From NCBI RefSeq assembly GCF_030552895.1, contig NZ_CP130649.1, forward strand, positions 186,001 through 250,000: DNA of 64,000 nt. The letters are read 5' to 3'. Position numbers and translations under genes: made by a program. Shown here in pieces: positions 9,344 through 17,455 of this stretch. Under the pieces are notes generated by a model. It saw nothing but the letters and a program-made list of their open reading frames with translations, had not been told where the DNA came from and ran no database searches. Source of the stretch: Tatumella ptyseos (GTDB lineage: Bacteria > Pseudomonadota > Gammaproteobacteria > Enterobacterales > Enterobacteriaceae). Position 1 is the stretch's first letter, and each line of letters opens with the position of its first letter.

Positions 9344-11053
9344 ATGATTAAAGTTCGTACATTGAGTCAAACTCAAGTATCTCTCTTTCTCGCGATGTAT
9401 GTGGGATGGTTTTTAAACAGTGTAATCTTTTACAGACATATCAAATTAGCCGTTCAGCAGCCCACTTTGCTGGCGTGGTGTACGATTCTCGCAGAGGTTT
9501 TCGCGACTTTTTTCGCGACTTTTTTAGTCCTACGGTTGACGTCCCTCGGGGGAAGGTGGTGTTTCAAAATCCTTTCCTCCGTCATCGTGCTGGTCTCAGT
9601 GGCCAGTGCTTATTATATGTTCATGTTCAACGTCATTATCGGTTATGGAATCATTGCTTCAGTGCTAACGACTACCGATACGGACCTCACGACTGAAGTA
9701 GTAGGAATATGGTTCTATCTTTGGCTGATTATTCTTGGGGCGCCGCCACTTTTCTTGATTTGGCTAAATGAGTGCCGCGCAAGTTTAGCAGCACAAACAC
9801 GCCAAGCTAAGTCGGCTCTACTGAGTTGGGGAACGTTATGCTTAGCGGTGGCCTTAGCCTGGGTACCTATCCGCAGTCTCGATAAGGTCTATAAAAAGCA
9901 AGAACATCAAACTAATCGTGATATGCCAAGTTATGGTGGGACTGTTGCGCATACCTATTTGCCCGCAAACTGGTTATCTTCACTGGGTATTTTTACCTGG
10001 TCACGATTAAATGAAGATATCTTTTCTGAAGATCTCGTCGACCCCGCTGAGCGTTTTCACTACACGGCACCGAAAAGCCTCGATGACACCTACGTTGTTT
10101 TCGTCATCGGTGAGACGACACGTTGGGACCATATGGGGATTTTTGGATACGCTCGTGATACCACGCCAAACTTAGCCAAAGAGCCTAATTTAGCCGCGTT
10201 TAGAGGGGTATCTTGTGATACCGCAACTAAACTCTCTTTACGGTGCATGTTCGTGCGAGAAGGCGGTGCAGCCGATGATGCGGGACGTACACTTAAAGAG
10301 GAAAATGTTTTCTCAGTGCTCAGAGAGCTAGGGTTCACCTCCGAGCTCTATGCGATGCAGGGTGAGGTATGGTTCTACAGTAAAACCGATGCGAACAACA
10401 TTGAGTTTCGCGAGCAAATTGGCTCAGAACCTCAGAACCGAGGGAAAACGGTTGATGATATGCTGTTGGTGCCTAAAGTCGCGCAATCAGTTAATCGCTT
10501 CCAAAAAGGGAAACATTTAATCATTTTACACACTAAAGGTTCCCATTACTTATATTCGCAGCGTTATCCGAGAAGTTTTGCCAAGTACACACCAGAATGT
10601 ATTGGCAGTAACGATTTCTGCACTAAAGATCAGTTGATTAACGCTTATGATAACTCGGTGCGATATGTCGACCATACTCTAGCAGCGATTTATGATCAGC
10701 TTCGCGATAAGAAAGCCATAGTATTTTATGTGGCGGATCATGGTGAATCGATCAGTGATAACATGCATTTTCATGGCACGCCACGAGAAATGGCACCACC
10801 GGAGCAATTCCGCGTACCAATGATTGTTTGGGCCTCGAATCCTTTCCTAGAGGATAATGATAATAAGCAGCGTTTTAGCTTGTTACAACAGCAAGCGAAG
10901 GCCGGTGTTATGCATAAACACACCGAGATTTTCGATTCGTTAATGGGGTGCTTAGGCTATAGTTCTGATGATGGCGGTATAAAAGCAACAAACAACTGGT
11001 GTGACCACGCAACCTCTGAAGCTGCAATCAAGGCTGCTACTGCGCAGCATTAA
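9344..11053 (+). CDS. eptB: Kdo(2)-lipid A phosphoethanolamine 7''-transferase
   Basis: Inner-membrane enzyme that adds phosphoethanolamine to the outer Kdo residue of LPS, lowering negative charge. 569 residues versus 563 in E. coli. About five N-terminal membrane segments (residues about 10-170) precede a periplasmic alkaline-phosphatase-fold sulfatase-type domain. Metal and catalytic motifs visible are GETTRWDHMG (about 256), the nucleophilic threonine in SCDTATKLSLRCM (about 290), HTKGSHYLY and ADHGES (about 464). Paired cysteines in the periplasmic domain suggest disulphides. I chose the ATG at 9344, not the upstream in-frame TTG, from alignment with the E. coli start. It lies directly upstream of a tRNA-Pro gene and dppA, as in E. 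coli. Confidence 0.96.
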   Translation: MIKVRTLSQTQVSLFLAMYVGWFLNSVIFYRHIKLAVQQPTLLAWCTILAEVFATFFATFLVLRLTSLGGRWCFKILSSVIVLVSVASAYYMFMFNVIIGYGIIASVLTTTDTDLTTEVVGIWFYLWLIILGAPPLFLIWLNECRASLAAQTRQAKSALLSWGTLCLAVALAWVPIRSLDKVYKKQEHQTNRDMPSYGGTVAHTYLPANWLSSLGIFTWSRLNEDIFSEDLVDPAERFHYTAPKSLDDTYVVFVIGETTRWDHMGIFGYARDTTPNLAKEPNLAAFRGVSCDTATKLSLRCMFVREGGAADDAGRTLKEENVFSVLRELGFTSELYAMQGEVWFYSKTDANNIEFREQIGSEPQNRGKTVDDMLLVPKVAQSVNRFQKGKHLIILHTKGSHYLYSQRYPRSFAKYTPECIGSNDFCTKDQLINAYDNSVRYVDHTLAAIYDQLRDKKAIVFYVADHGESISDNMHFHGTPREMAPPEQFRVPMIVWASNPFLEDNDNKQRFSLLQQQAKAGVMHKHTEIFDSLMGCLGYSSDDGGIKATNNWCDHATSEAAIKAATAQH

Positions 11054-11101
11054 GGCTTGATGAGTTTTTAGGCACTCGCCATCGAGGGACGTAAAAAGCG
11101 G

Positions 11102-11130
11102 TTGACGCTAAGCGGGTAGCGCAGTAATAT
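11102..11130 (+). promoter_or_regulatory. Promoter of tRNA-Pro
   Basis: TTGACG (11102-11107), exactly 17 bp, TAATAT (11125-11130), then a GC-rich GCGCCCCC discriminator just before the tRNA. This is a textbook stringently controlled stable-RNA promoter; the mature 5' end is only 11 bases after the -10. Confidence 0.88.
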
Positions 11131-11140
11131 GCGCCCCCAT

Positions 11141-11217
11141 CGGCGAGTAGCGCAGCTTGGTAGCGCAACTGGTTTGGGACCAGTGGGTCGGAGGTTCGAA
11201 TCCTCTCTCGCCGACCA
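11141..11217 (+). tRNA. tRNA-Pro (anticodon TGG)
   Basis: 77-nt cloverleaf with encoded CCA. The acceptor CGGCGAG pairs with CTCGCCG; the anticodon loop TTTGGGA gives UGG, reading CCA and, with wobble modification, other proline codons. The T-arm has the usual GGTTCGAATCC. It is identical base for base to the tRNA-Pro at 39685-39761, and similarity continues into the first dozen bases of 3' flank. In E. coli the gene at this position (between eptB and dppA) is proK, with anticodon CGG, so this locus appears to have been replaced or converted by a proM-type copy. See findings. Confidence 0.97.
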
Positions 11218-11225
11218 AATTTAAG

Positions 11226-11256
11226 AAACCTGAACAATATGTTCAGGTTTTTTTTT
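11226..11256 (+). terminator. Terminator of tRNA-Pro
   Basis: Perfect 10-bp stem AAACCTGAAC / GTTCAGGTTT with a 5-nt loop, leading into a T-run to 11256, nine bases after the tRNA CCA end. Confidence 0.92.
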
Positions 11257-11655
11257 GCGTAAAATTCGAGACGTCATACTAACCTGCTGGCAAAATATCA
11301 GACTAATCTCTACACACACCCATCACTTCGATAGAATTTTTTGTTATAAAAACTTAACACCAGAAAATATCCCTTCTTTTAGATAAGCAATCTGGAAAAT
11401 AGAAACGTTTAGGTTGATACGACTTATACAATTTTCTTTAGAAGCGTAATCCACTTCTCATCTTCCAAAAGCTTTAGGCTTAACCGTACAAGAAATATTG
11501 ACTTTATCCCCTCTCTTTCATCACATTGGGCTATCCAGCCGCAACATGGCTGAATAGCATCTCACTCGTTGGCGATGCGTAATAATAAAAATAATTCATC
11601 AAGCAGACTCTTTTGCTGACTTGTGCACACAACATTTGTAATTCATGGAGTGACA
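11257..11655 (+). promoter_or_regulatory. dppA upstream region and leader
   Basis: About 400 bases without a gene. A candidate -35 TTGACT lies at 11498-11503, with no good -10 at the right distance. A hairpin with one mismatch (11531-11540 with 11548-11557) lies downstream of it. A CA-rich stretch GCACACAACA (11625-11634) just ahead of the TGGAG ribosome binding site resembles the segment of dppA mRNA that the GcvB small RNA binds in Salmonella and E. coli. This suggests a long, post-transcriptionally controlled leader; the promoter itself is not located with confidence. Confidence 0.5.
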
Positions 11656-13269
11656 ATGATTAAGACTCAGTCTCATCTTCGTAAGTTTTCCTCACTAGGT
11701 ATTTTGACAGGTGCTTTACTAATAAGTGGGGGGGTCAGTGCAAAAACCTTAGTGTACTGCTCAGAAGCTTCACCTGAAGGCTTTAACCCCCAATTATTTA
11801 CCAGCGGAACAACCTATGATGCGAGTTCTGTTCCCATTTATAACCGTTTAGTGGATTTCAAAGTCGGTACTACCGACATCCAACCATCATTGGCTGAACG
11901 CTGGGAGGTCAGTGCAGATGGTAAAACCTATACCTTCCATCTTCGCCCAGGAGTTAAGTGGCAAACGACGAAGGATTTTACTCCGAGCCGCACGCTGACC
12001 GCTGATGATGTGGTGTTTTCGTTTGAACGCCAGCTGGATAAAAACAATCCCTACCATAATGTTTCGGGGGGAAGTTACGAATACTTCGAAGGCATGGATA
12101 TGCCTAAGTTAATTAAAAGTGTCGAGAAGGTAGACGACCTTACCGTTAAAATCACATTAACTCGTCCAGAAGCCCCTTTCTTAGCCGATTTAGGAATGGA
12201 TTTTGCCTCCGTTCTATCTAAAGAATACGCAGATGCGATGTTGAAGGCTGGAACGCCGCAGAAAGTAGACCTCAATCCGGTCGGTACTGGGCCTTTTATT
12301 TTACAGCAGTATCAAAAAGACTCTCGTATCCTTTATAAAGCGAATCCAAATTATTGGGGACCTCATCCTAAAATTGATCGCTTAGTGTTTTCAATCACAC
12401 CTGATGCATCAGTACGTTATGCAAAATTACAAAAGGGCGAGTGCCAAGTAATGGCTTTCCCTAATCCGGCTGATCTCGCCAGTATGAAACAAAATAAATC
12501 GATAAATTTATTACAGCAGCCTGGATTGAATGTTGGATATTTATCCTTTAATACTGAGAAAAAACCGCTAGATAATGTTCAAGTTCGCCAAGCATTGAAT
12601 TATGCCGTCAACAAAGAAGCAATTATCAAAGCGGTTTATCAAGGTGCAGGCGAGGCGGCTAAGAACCTAATCCCGCCAACGATGTGGGGATATAATTCTG
12701 CCATCAAAGATTATGGGTATGATCCCGAAAAAGCCAAGGCGCTTCTAAAAGCGGCGGGGATGGAAAAAGGATTCACCATCGACCTCTGGGCAATGCCAGT
12801 ACAACGCCCTTACAACCCTAATGCAAGACGTATGGCGGAGATGATCCAAGCCGACTGGGCTAAAGTTGGGGTTAAAGCCAATATCGTGACCTATGAATGG
12901 GGTGAATACCTTAAGAGAGCCAAGGCCGGCGAGCATCAAACTGTCATGATGGGCTGGACCGGCGACAATGGTGACCCAGATAATTTCTTTGCTACATTAT
13001 TTAGCTGTGCGGCGGCGAAGGATGGGTCTAACTACTCTCGCTGGTGTTATAAGCCTTTTGAAGATCAAATTCAGCCGGCTCGCTCAGAAAGTGACCATCA
13101 AAAGCGTATTGCTTACTATCAACAAGCGCAAGTCATCATGCATGACCAAGCTCCCGCACTGATTATTGCCCACTCAACGGTTTATGAGCCAGTAAGTAAT
13201 AAAGTGATTGGTTATCTTGTTGATCCTCTTGGTAAACATCACTTCGAAAATGTCGATTTAAAAGAATAA
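11656..13269 (+). CDS. dppA: Periplasmic dipeptide-binding protein DppA
   Basis: Substrate-binding protein of the dipeptide ABC importer; in E. coli it also binds haem and 5-aminolaevulinate. 537 residues versus 535. The N terminus is a Sec signal peptide with the basic residues of MIKTQSHLRK, a hydrophobic core and cleavage at GVSAKTLV. The mature start KTLVYCSEASPEGFNPQLF and the solute-binding family 5 core (PYNPNARRMAEMIQADWAKVGV, GWTGDNGDPDNFF) match E. coli closely. I chose the ATG at 11656 because TGGAG precedes it by about 5 nt and the in-frame upstream ATG would spoil the signal peptide. First gene of the dpp operon; a hairpin separates it from dppB. Confidence 0.98.
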   Translation: MIKTQSHLRKFSSLGILTGALLISGGVSAKTLVYCSEASPEGFNPQLFTSGTTYDASSVPIYNRLVDFKVGTTDIQPSLAERWEVSADGKTYTFHLRPGVKWQTTKDFTPSRTLTADDVVFSFERQLDKNNPYHNVSGGSYEYFEGMDMPKLIKSVEKVDDLTVKITLTRPEAPFLADLGMDFASVLSKEYADAMLKAGTPQKVDLNPVGTGPFILQQYQKDSRILYKANPNYWGPHPKIDRLVFSITPDASVRYAKLQKGECQVMAFPNPADLASMKQNKSINLLQQPGLNVGYLSFNTEKKPLDNVQVRQALNYAVNKEAIIKAVYQGAGEAAKNLIPPTMWGYNSAIKDYGYDPEKAKALLKAAGMEKGFTIDLWAMPVQRPYNPNARRMAEMIQADWAKVGVKANIVTYEWGEYLKRAKAGEHQTVMMGWTGDNGDPDNFFATLFSCAAAKDGSNYSRWCYKPFEDQIQPARSESDHQKRIAYYQQAQVIMHDQAPALIIAHSTVYEPVSNKVIGYLVDPLGKHHFENVDLKE

Positions 13270-13277
13270 TTATGATG

Positions 13278-13307
13278 ATGCACCTGGTTACTTCATACCA
13301 GGTGCAT
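13278..13307 (+). repeat. dppA-dppB intergenic hairpin
   Basis: Perfect 11-bp arms ATGCACCTGGT / ACCAGGTGCAT with an 8-nt loop, eight bases after the dppA stop. No T-run follows. Such hairpins behind binding-protein genes protect the upstream mRNA from 3' exonucleases and keep binding protein in excess over the permease. Confidence 0.75.
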
Positions 13308-13381
13308 GACTTTACGACAGGCTATTTTTGCAAGATGAGCGATAACCCAACGTTACGATTGGGATTTGAACGAGATTTTAT

Positions 13382-14401
13382 ATGCTGCAATTTTTATTTC
13401 GACGATTGGGTCTGCTAATTCCCACCTTTATCGGTATTACCTTACTCACGTTTGCTTTCGTACACCTTATTCCCGGTGATCCGATCATGATCATGGCGGG
13501 AGAGAGGGGAATCTCCCCTGAACGGCACGCGTTATTAATGCATCAACTTGGTCTAGACCTCCCGATATGGAAACAATATTTCAACTACATTCAGGGGGTA
13601 GTGCACGGTGATTTAGGGATTTCGCTAAGCAGCCGTACGCCAGTATGGAATGAGTTCGTGCCGCGTTTTCAAGCAACGCTAGAGCTAGGCATCTGTGCGA
13701 TGTTATTCGCGATAATCGTTGGTATTCCTGTGGGGATCATCGCAGCGGTAAAACGCGGATCCATTTTTGACCACACTGCTGTAAGTATTTCCTTGGCCGG
13801 TTATTCCATGCCAATTTTTTGGTGGGGAATAATGTTAATTATGTTTGTTTCCGTAAAGCTCAATCTTCTCCCCGTTTCCGGTCGTATTAGCGATGTGGTG
13901 TTTTTAGATGACAGTAAACCTCTCACCGGATTTATGTTGATTGATACCTTACTGTGGGGCGAGCCAGGTGATTTTAAAGATGCTATCCAACACATCATCC
14001 TACCTGCCATTGTACTAGGGACCATCCCTCTGGCGGTAATTGTACGCATGACTCGTAGTGCGATGCTGGAGGTATTAGGTGAAGATTATATTCGGACGGC
14101 GAGAGCGAAAGGACTTACCCCATTACGCGTGATTTTAATCCATGCCTTACGCAATGCCCTATTACCCGTTATCACTATCATTGGATTACAGGTTGGCTCG
14201 TTATTGGCAGGGGCCATTCTCACTGAGACCATTTTCTCATGGCCGGGATTGGGCCGTTGGCTCATAGAGGCGCTACAACGTCGAGATTACCCCGTTGTGC
14301 AAGGGGGAGTATTGTTGGTCGCTATTCTAATTATCGCAGTAAATTTTATTGTCGATATTTTGTATGGGGTGATCAATCCCCGTATTAGACATAAGAAATA
14401 G
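13382..14401 (+). CDS. dppB: Dipeptide ABC transporter permease DppB
   Basis: First of two inner-membrane permease subunits of the dipeptide importer. 339 residues, identical in length to E. coli DppB. Starts MLQFLFRRLGLLIPTFIGITLLTFAFVHLIPGDP, the signature of the OppB/DppB family. About six membrane helices follow, with the EAA coupling loop around YIRTARAKGLTPLRVILIHALRNAL (about residues 235-260), which contacts the ATPases. It is separated from dppC by 9 bases and is co-transcribed with it. Confidence 0.98.
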   Translation: MLQFLFRRLGLLIPTFIGITLLTFAFVHLIPGDPIMIMAGERGISPERHALLMHQLGLDLPIWKQYFNYIQGVVHGDLGISLSSRTPVWNEFVPRFQATLELGICAMLFAIIVGIPVGIIAAVKRGSIFDHTAVSISLAGYSMPIFWWGIMLIMFVSVKLNLLPVSGRISDVVFLDDSKPLTGFMLIDTLLWGEPGDFKDAIQHIILPAIVLGTIPLAVIVRMTRSAMLEVLGEDYIRTARAKGLTPLRVILIHALRNALLPVITIIGLQVGSLLAGAILTETIFSWPGLGRWLIEALQRRDYPVVQGGVLLVAILIIAVNFIVDILYGVINPRIRHKK

Positions 14402-14410
14402 GGGGCGTCT

Positions 14411-15313
14411 ATGTCTATTCAAAAGACTCACAATAAGAATTTACCTACTCAGCCTCTGACCCCTCTTCAAGAGTTCCGCCTCTATTTTTGCCAAAATCGC
14501 GGCGCGCTAGTAGGGGCTATTTTTATCGGCATTATGCTTCTGGTGGCTATATTTGCCAATATTCTTGCGCCACATGGTCCAGCTGAACAGTTTCGTGATG
14601 CGCTTTTGCATCCACCGGTTTGGCAAGCAGGAGGTAGTTGGAAGTTTATCCTAGGTACCGATGATGTTGGGCGTGACATTCTTAGTCGGCTTATGTATGG
14701 AGCACGTTTATCTCTATTAGTCGGTTGCCTTGTCGTTATCCTCTCTCTCTTTTTCGGCGTCGTATTTGGCCTCATTGCAGGTTATTTTGGCGGGGCGATT
14801 GATGCGGCAATAATGCGTATCGTTGATATTATGTTGGCGTTACCGAGTTTATTACTGGCATTAGTGCTGGTAGCCATTTTTGGCCCATCGATTTGGAATG
14901 CCTCATTAGCCTTAACCTTCGTAGCCTTACCACACTACATTCGATTGACTCGTTCAGCGGTGCTCGTTGAAGTACAGAGGGATTACGTTATTGCTTCAGG
15001 TGTCGCAGGCGCAAGTGCTAGTCGGCAAATGTTTATTAATATTCTCCCCAACTGTTTAGCCCCACTAATAGTTCAAGCTTCACTAGGATTCTCTAATGCG
15101 ATTTTAGACATGGCTGCATTAGGTTTCTTAGGGATGGGGGCTCAACCGCCTACCCCAGAGTGGGGGACGATGCTTTCCGATGTCTTGCAATACGCTGCCA
15201 GCGCTTGGTGGGTTGTGACTTTCCCAGGTCTTGTCATCCTGCTTACCGTCCTTGCCTTTAACTTGGTCGGTGATGGTTTGCGCGACGCGCTTGATCCAAA
15301 ACTTAAACAATAA
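14411..15313 (+). CDS. dppC: Dipeptide ABC transporter permease DppC
   Basis: Second permease subunit, 300 residues as in E. coli. It has the OppC-type N-terminal extension ([20 protein letters not shown]) before the first membrane helix, then [22 protein letters not shown], the conserved OppC/DppC motif, and an EAA loop around [18 protein letters not shown]. The ATG follows a GGGGGCG ribosome binding site. It pairs with DppB to form the channel in the inner membrane. Confidence 0.98.
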   Translation: MSIQKTHNKNLPTQPLTPLQEFRLYFCQNRGALVGAIFIGIMLLVAIFANILAPHGPAEQFRDALLHPPVWQAGGSWKFILGTDDVGRDILSRLMYGARLSLLVGCLVVILSLFFGVVFGLIAGYFGGAIDAAIMRIVDIMLALPSLLLALVLVAIFGPSIWNASLALTFVALPHYIRLTRSAVLVEVQRDYVIASGVAGASASRQMFINILPNCLAPLIVQASLGFSNAILDMAALGFLGMGAQPPTPEWGTMLSDVLQYAASAWWVVTFPGLVILLTVLAFNLVGDGLRDALDPKLKQ

Positions 15314-15324
15314 GAGGCATCGAC

Positions 15325-16311
15325 ATGGCATTATTAAACGTAAATAAGCTATCGGTGCAGTTTGGCGATCCTGCTTCACCTTTCAAAGCCGTAGACGGTA
15401 TTAGTTATAAAATCGACGCAGGACAGGTCGTTGGAATTGTTGGGGAGTCGGGATCCGGTAAATCGGTAAGTTCTCTGGCCATCATGGGGTTGATTGATTT
15501 TCCAGGTAACGTTATCGCTGAAGATCTCCATTTTAGCGACAATGATTTGCTAAAAATCTCAGCAAAGCAGCGCCGTAAAATTGTTGGGTCTGATATTGCA
15601 ATGATCTTTCAAGATCCGATGACCAGCTTAAACCCCTGTTTCACCGTCGGCTATCAAATCATGGAAGCGATTAAAGCCCACCAAGGTGGTAGTCGTCGTG
15701 CAAGGCGACAGCAAGCTATAACTCTCCTTGAAAGGGTAGGGATTCCTGATCCTGCTTCACGGCTGAATGTTTACCCCCATCAGCTTTCTGGAGGGATGAG
15801 CCAGCGAATCATGATAGCAATGGCTATCGCGTGTAAGCCCAAACTACTGATTGCCGATGAACCCACCACAGCACTCGATGTCACCATACAAGCGCAAATT
15901 ATTGAACTGCTGCTTGCGCTGCAACAGCAAGAGAATATGGCGTTAATTCTCATTACTCATGATTTAGCATTGGTCGCGCAATCGGCCGATCAGATCATTG
16001 TTATGTATGCTGGCCAAGTTGTAGAAGTAGGCCGTGCCGCAGAAATATTCACGACCCCGCGCCACCCTTATACTCAAGCTCTTCTTAACGCTTTACCTGA
16101 ATTCTCAACGGATAAAGCGAAGCTGGCATCATTACCGGGGGTTGTACCCGGAAAATATGATCGGCCGGAGGGCTGTTTATTAAGTCCACGCTGCCCCTAT
16201 GTCACCGACACGTGTCGAGCTAAAGAGCCAGAGATAGATGAGTTCGAAGGTCGGCAAGTCAAATGCTATTACCCATTGAATACGTCAGGGAGACCAAGCT
16301 ATGACGCATAA
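15325..16311 (+). CDS. dppD: Dipeptide ABC transporter ATPase DppD
   Basis: ATP-binding subunit, 328 residues versus 327 in E. coli. Walker [12 protein letters not shown] (about residue 40-50), Q-loop [15 protein letters not shown] signature LSGGMSQR, Walker [13 protein letters not shown] and the switch histidine ITHDLAL are all present. The C-terminal oligopeptide-transporter domain has the cysteine motif [19 protein letters not shown], which in related ATPases ligates a 4Fe-4S cluster. AGAGG precedes the ATG. It overlaps dppF by 11 bases, implying translational coupling. Confidence 0.98.
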   Translation: MALLNVNKLSVQFGDPASPFKAVDGISYKIDAGQVVGIVGESGSGKSVSSLAIMGLIDFPGNVIAEDLHFSDNDLLKISAKQRRKIVGSDIAMIFQDPMTSLNPCFTVGYQIMEAIKAHQGGSRRARRQQAITLLERVGIPDPASRLNVYPHQLSGGMSQRIMIAMAIACKPKLLIADEPTTALDVTIQAQIIELLLALQQQENMALILITHDLALVAQSADQIIVMYAGQVVEVGRAAEIFTTPRHPYTQALLNALPEFSTDKAKLASLPGVVPGKYDRPEGCLLSPRCPYVTDTCRAKEPEIDEFEGRQVKCYYPLNTSGRPSYDA

Positions 16312-17296
16312 CGTTGAACAGCCCTGGCTAATTGATGCGAGAGGTCTAAAAAAACATTATTCGGTTAAAAAAAGCCTATGGGGCAAACCTGCAAAGGTAA
16401 AAGCATTGGATGGTATAACCTTCACACTTGCTCGTGGCCAAACATTAGCAGTGGTAGGTGAGTCAGGCTGTGGTAAGTCCACGCTAGGACGTTTACTGAC
16501 AATGATCGAGACGCCGACATCAGGCGAGCTTTACTGGAATGGCCAGAATCTCCTTGAAGCGGACCGACAGGCAGAAGCCTTGCGCCGAAAAAAAATTCAG
16601 ATCATTTTCCAGAACCCTTATGCCTCGCTCAATCCGCGTAAGAAAATAAGTCAAATTCTGGAAGAACCTTTACTGATCAATACCGATCTGAACAAAGCAC
16701 AGCGACGTGAAAAAGTTCTGGCAATCATGAGTAAGGTCGGACTTAAAGCGGAACATTATGATCGTTATCCGCATATGTTTTCGGGTGGGCAACGGCAACG
16801 TATTGCGATTGCTCGTGGTTTGATGTTGAATCCTGAAGTCCTTATTGCCGATGAACCTGTCTCCGCATTAGATGTTTCGGTTAGAGCCCAAGTGCTTAAC
16901 CTAATGATGGAGCTCCAACAGGAACTGGGATTATCTTATATATTTATCTCTCACGATCTCTCTGTTGTTGAACATATTGCGGATGAGGTCATGGTAATGT
17001 ACTTGGGGCGTTGTGTTGAAAAAGGGACGAAACAGTCAATTTTTACTCAGCCGAAGCATCCCTACACCCAGGCCTTACTTTCAGCTACGCCACGTTTAAA
17101 CAGAGAGAGTCAACGAGAGCGCATTAAGTTAACGGGTGAGTTACCCAGTCCCTTGAACCCCCCTGCTGGCTGTGCTTTTGCTGCGCGCTGTCGCCATAGA
17201 ATGCAGCAATGCGAGGAAAAATCGCCGCCCCTCAAGTCCTACGACGGTCAACAAGTGGCATGTTTTTACGTGGAGCAAGGTGAAACTATCATATAA
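16301..17296 (+). CDS. dppF: Dipeptide ABC transporter ATPase DppF
   Basis: Second ATP-binding subunit, 331 residues versus 334 in E. coli. Walker [14 protein letters not shown]-loop [15 protein letters not shown], signature FSGGQRQR, Walker [12 protein letters not shown] and switch ISHDLSV are intact. The C-terminal cysteine motif is [19 protein letters not shown]. It forms the heterodimeric motor with DppD. Last gene of dppABCDF; I see no strong terminator behind it, so some readthrough into the phosphodiesterase gene 160 bases downstream is possible. Confidence 0.98.
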   Translation: MTHNVEQPWLIDARGLKKHYSVKKSLWGKPAKVKALDGITFTLARGQTLAVVGESGCGKSTLGRLLTMIETPTSGELYWNGQNLLEADRQAEALRRKKIQIIFQNPYASLNPRKKISQILEEPLLINTDLNKAQRREKVLAIMSKVGLKAEHYDRYPHMFSGGQRQRIAIARGLMLNPEVLIADEPVSALDVSVRAQVLNLMMELQQELGLSYIFISHDLSVVEHIADEVMVMYLGRCVEKGTKQSIFTQPKHPYTQALLSATPRLNRESQRERIKLTGELPSPLNPPAGCAFAARCRHRMQQCEEKSPPLKSYDGQQVACFYVEQGETII

Positions 17297-17455
17297 GGAT
17301 GTGTCATAAAGCAAGGATGCTGAGTGACTATTAATAATTTAAAAATATTTAAGCAAAATAGCCAGATTAATGGATAATTCCTGATAATTAAGGTAAAAGG
17401 CTGAGATATACTGGTTATTGAAAAGTTTCTGCAATTTGAAAAGGATGGCTCTCCA

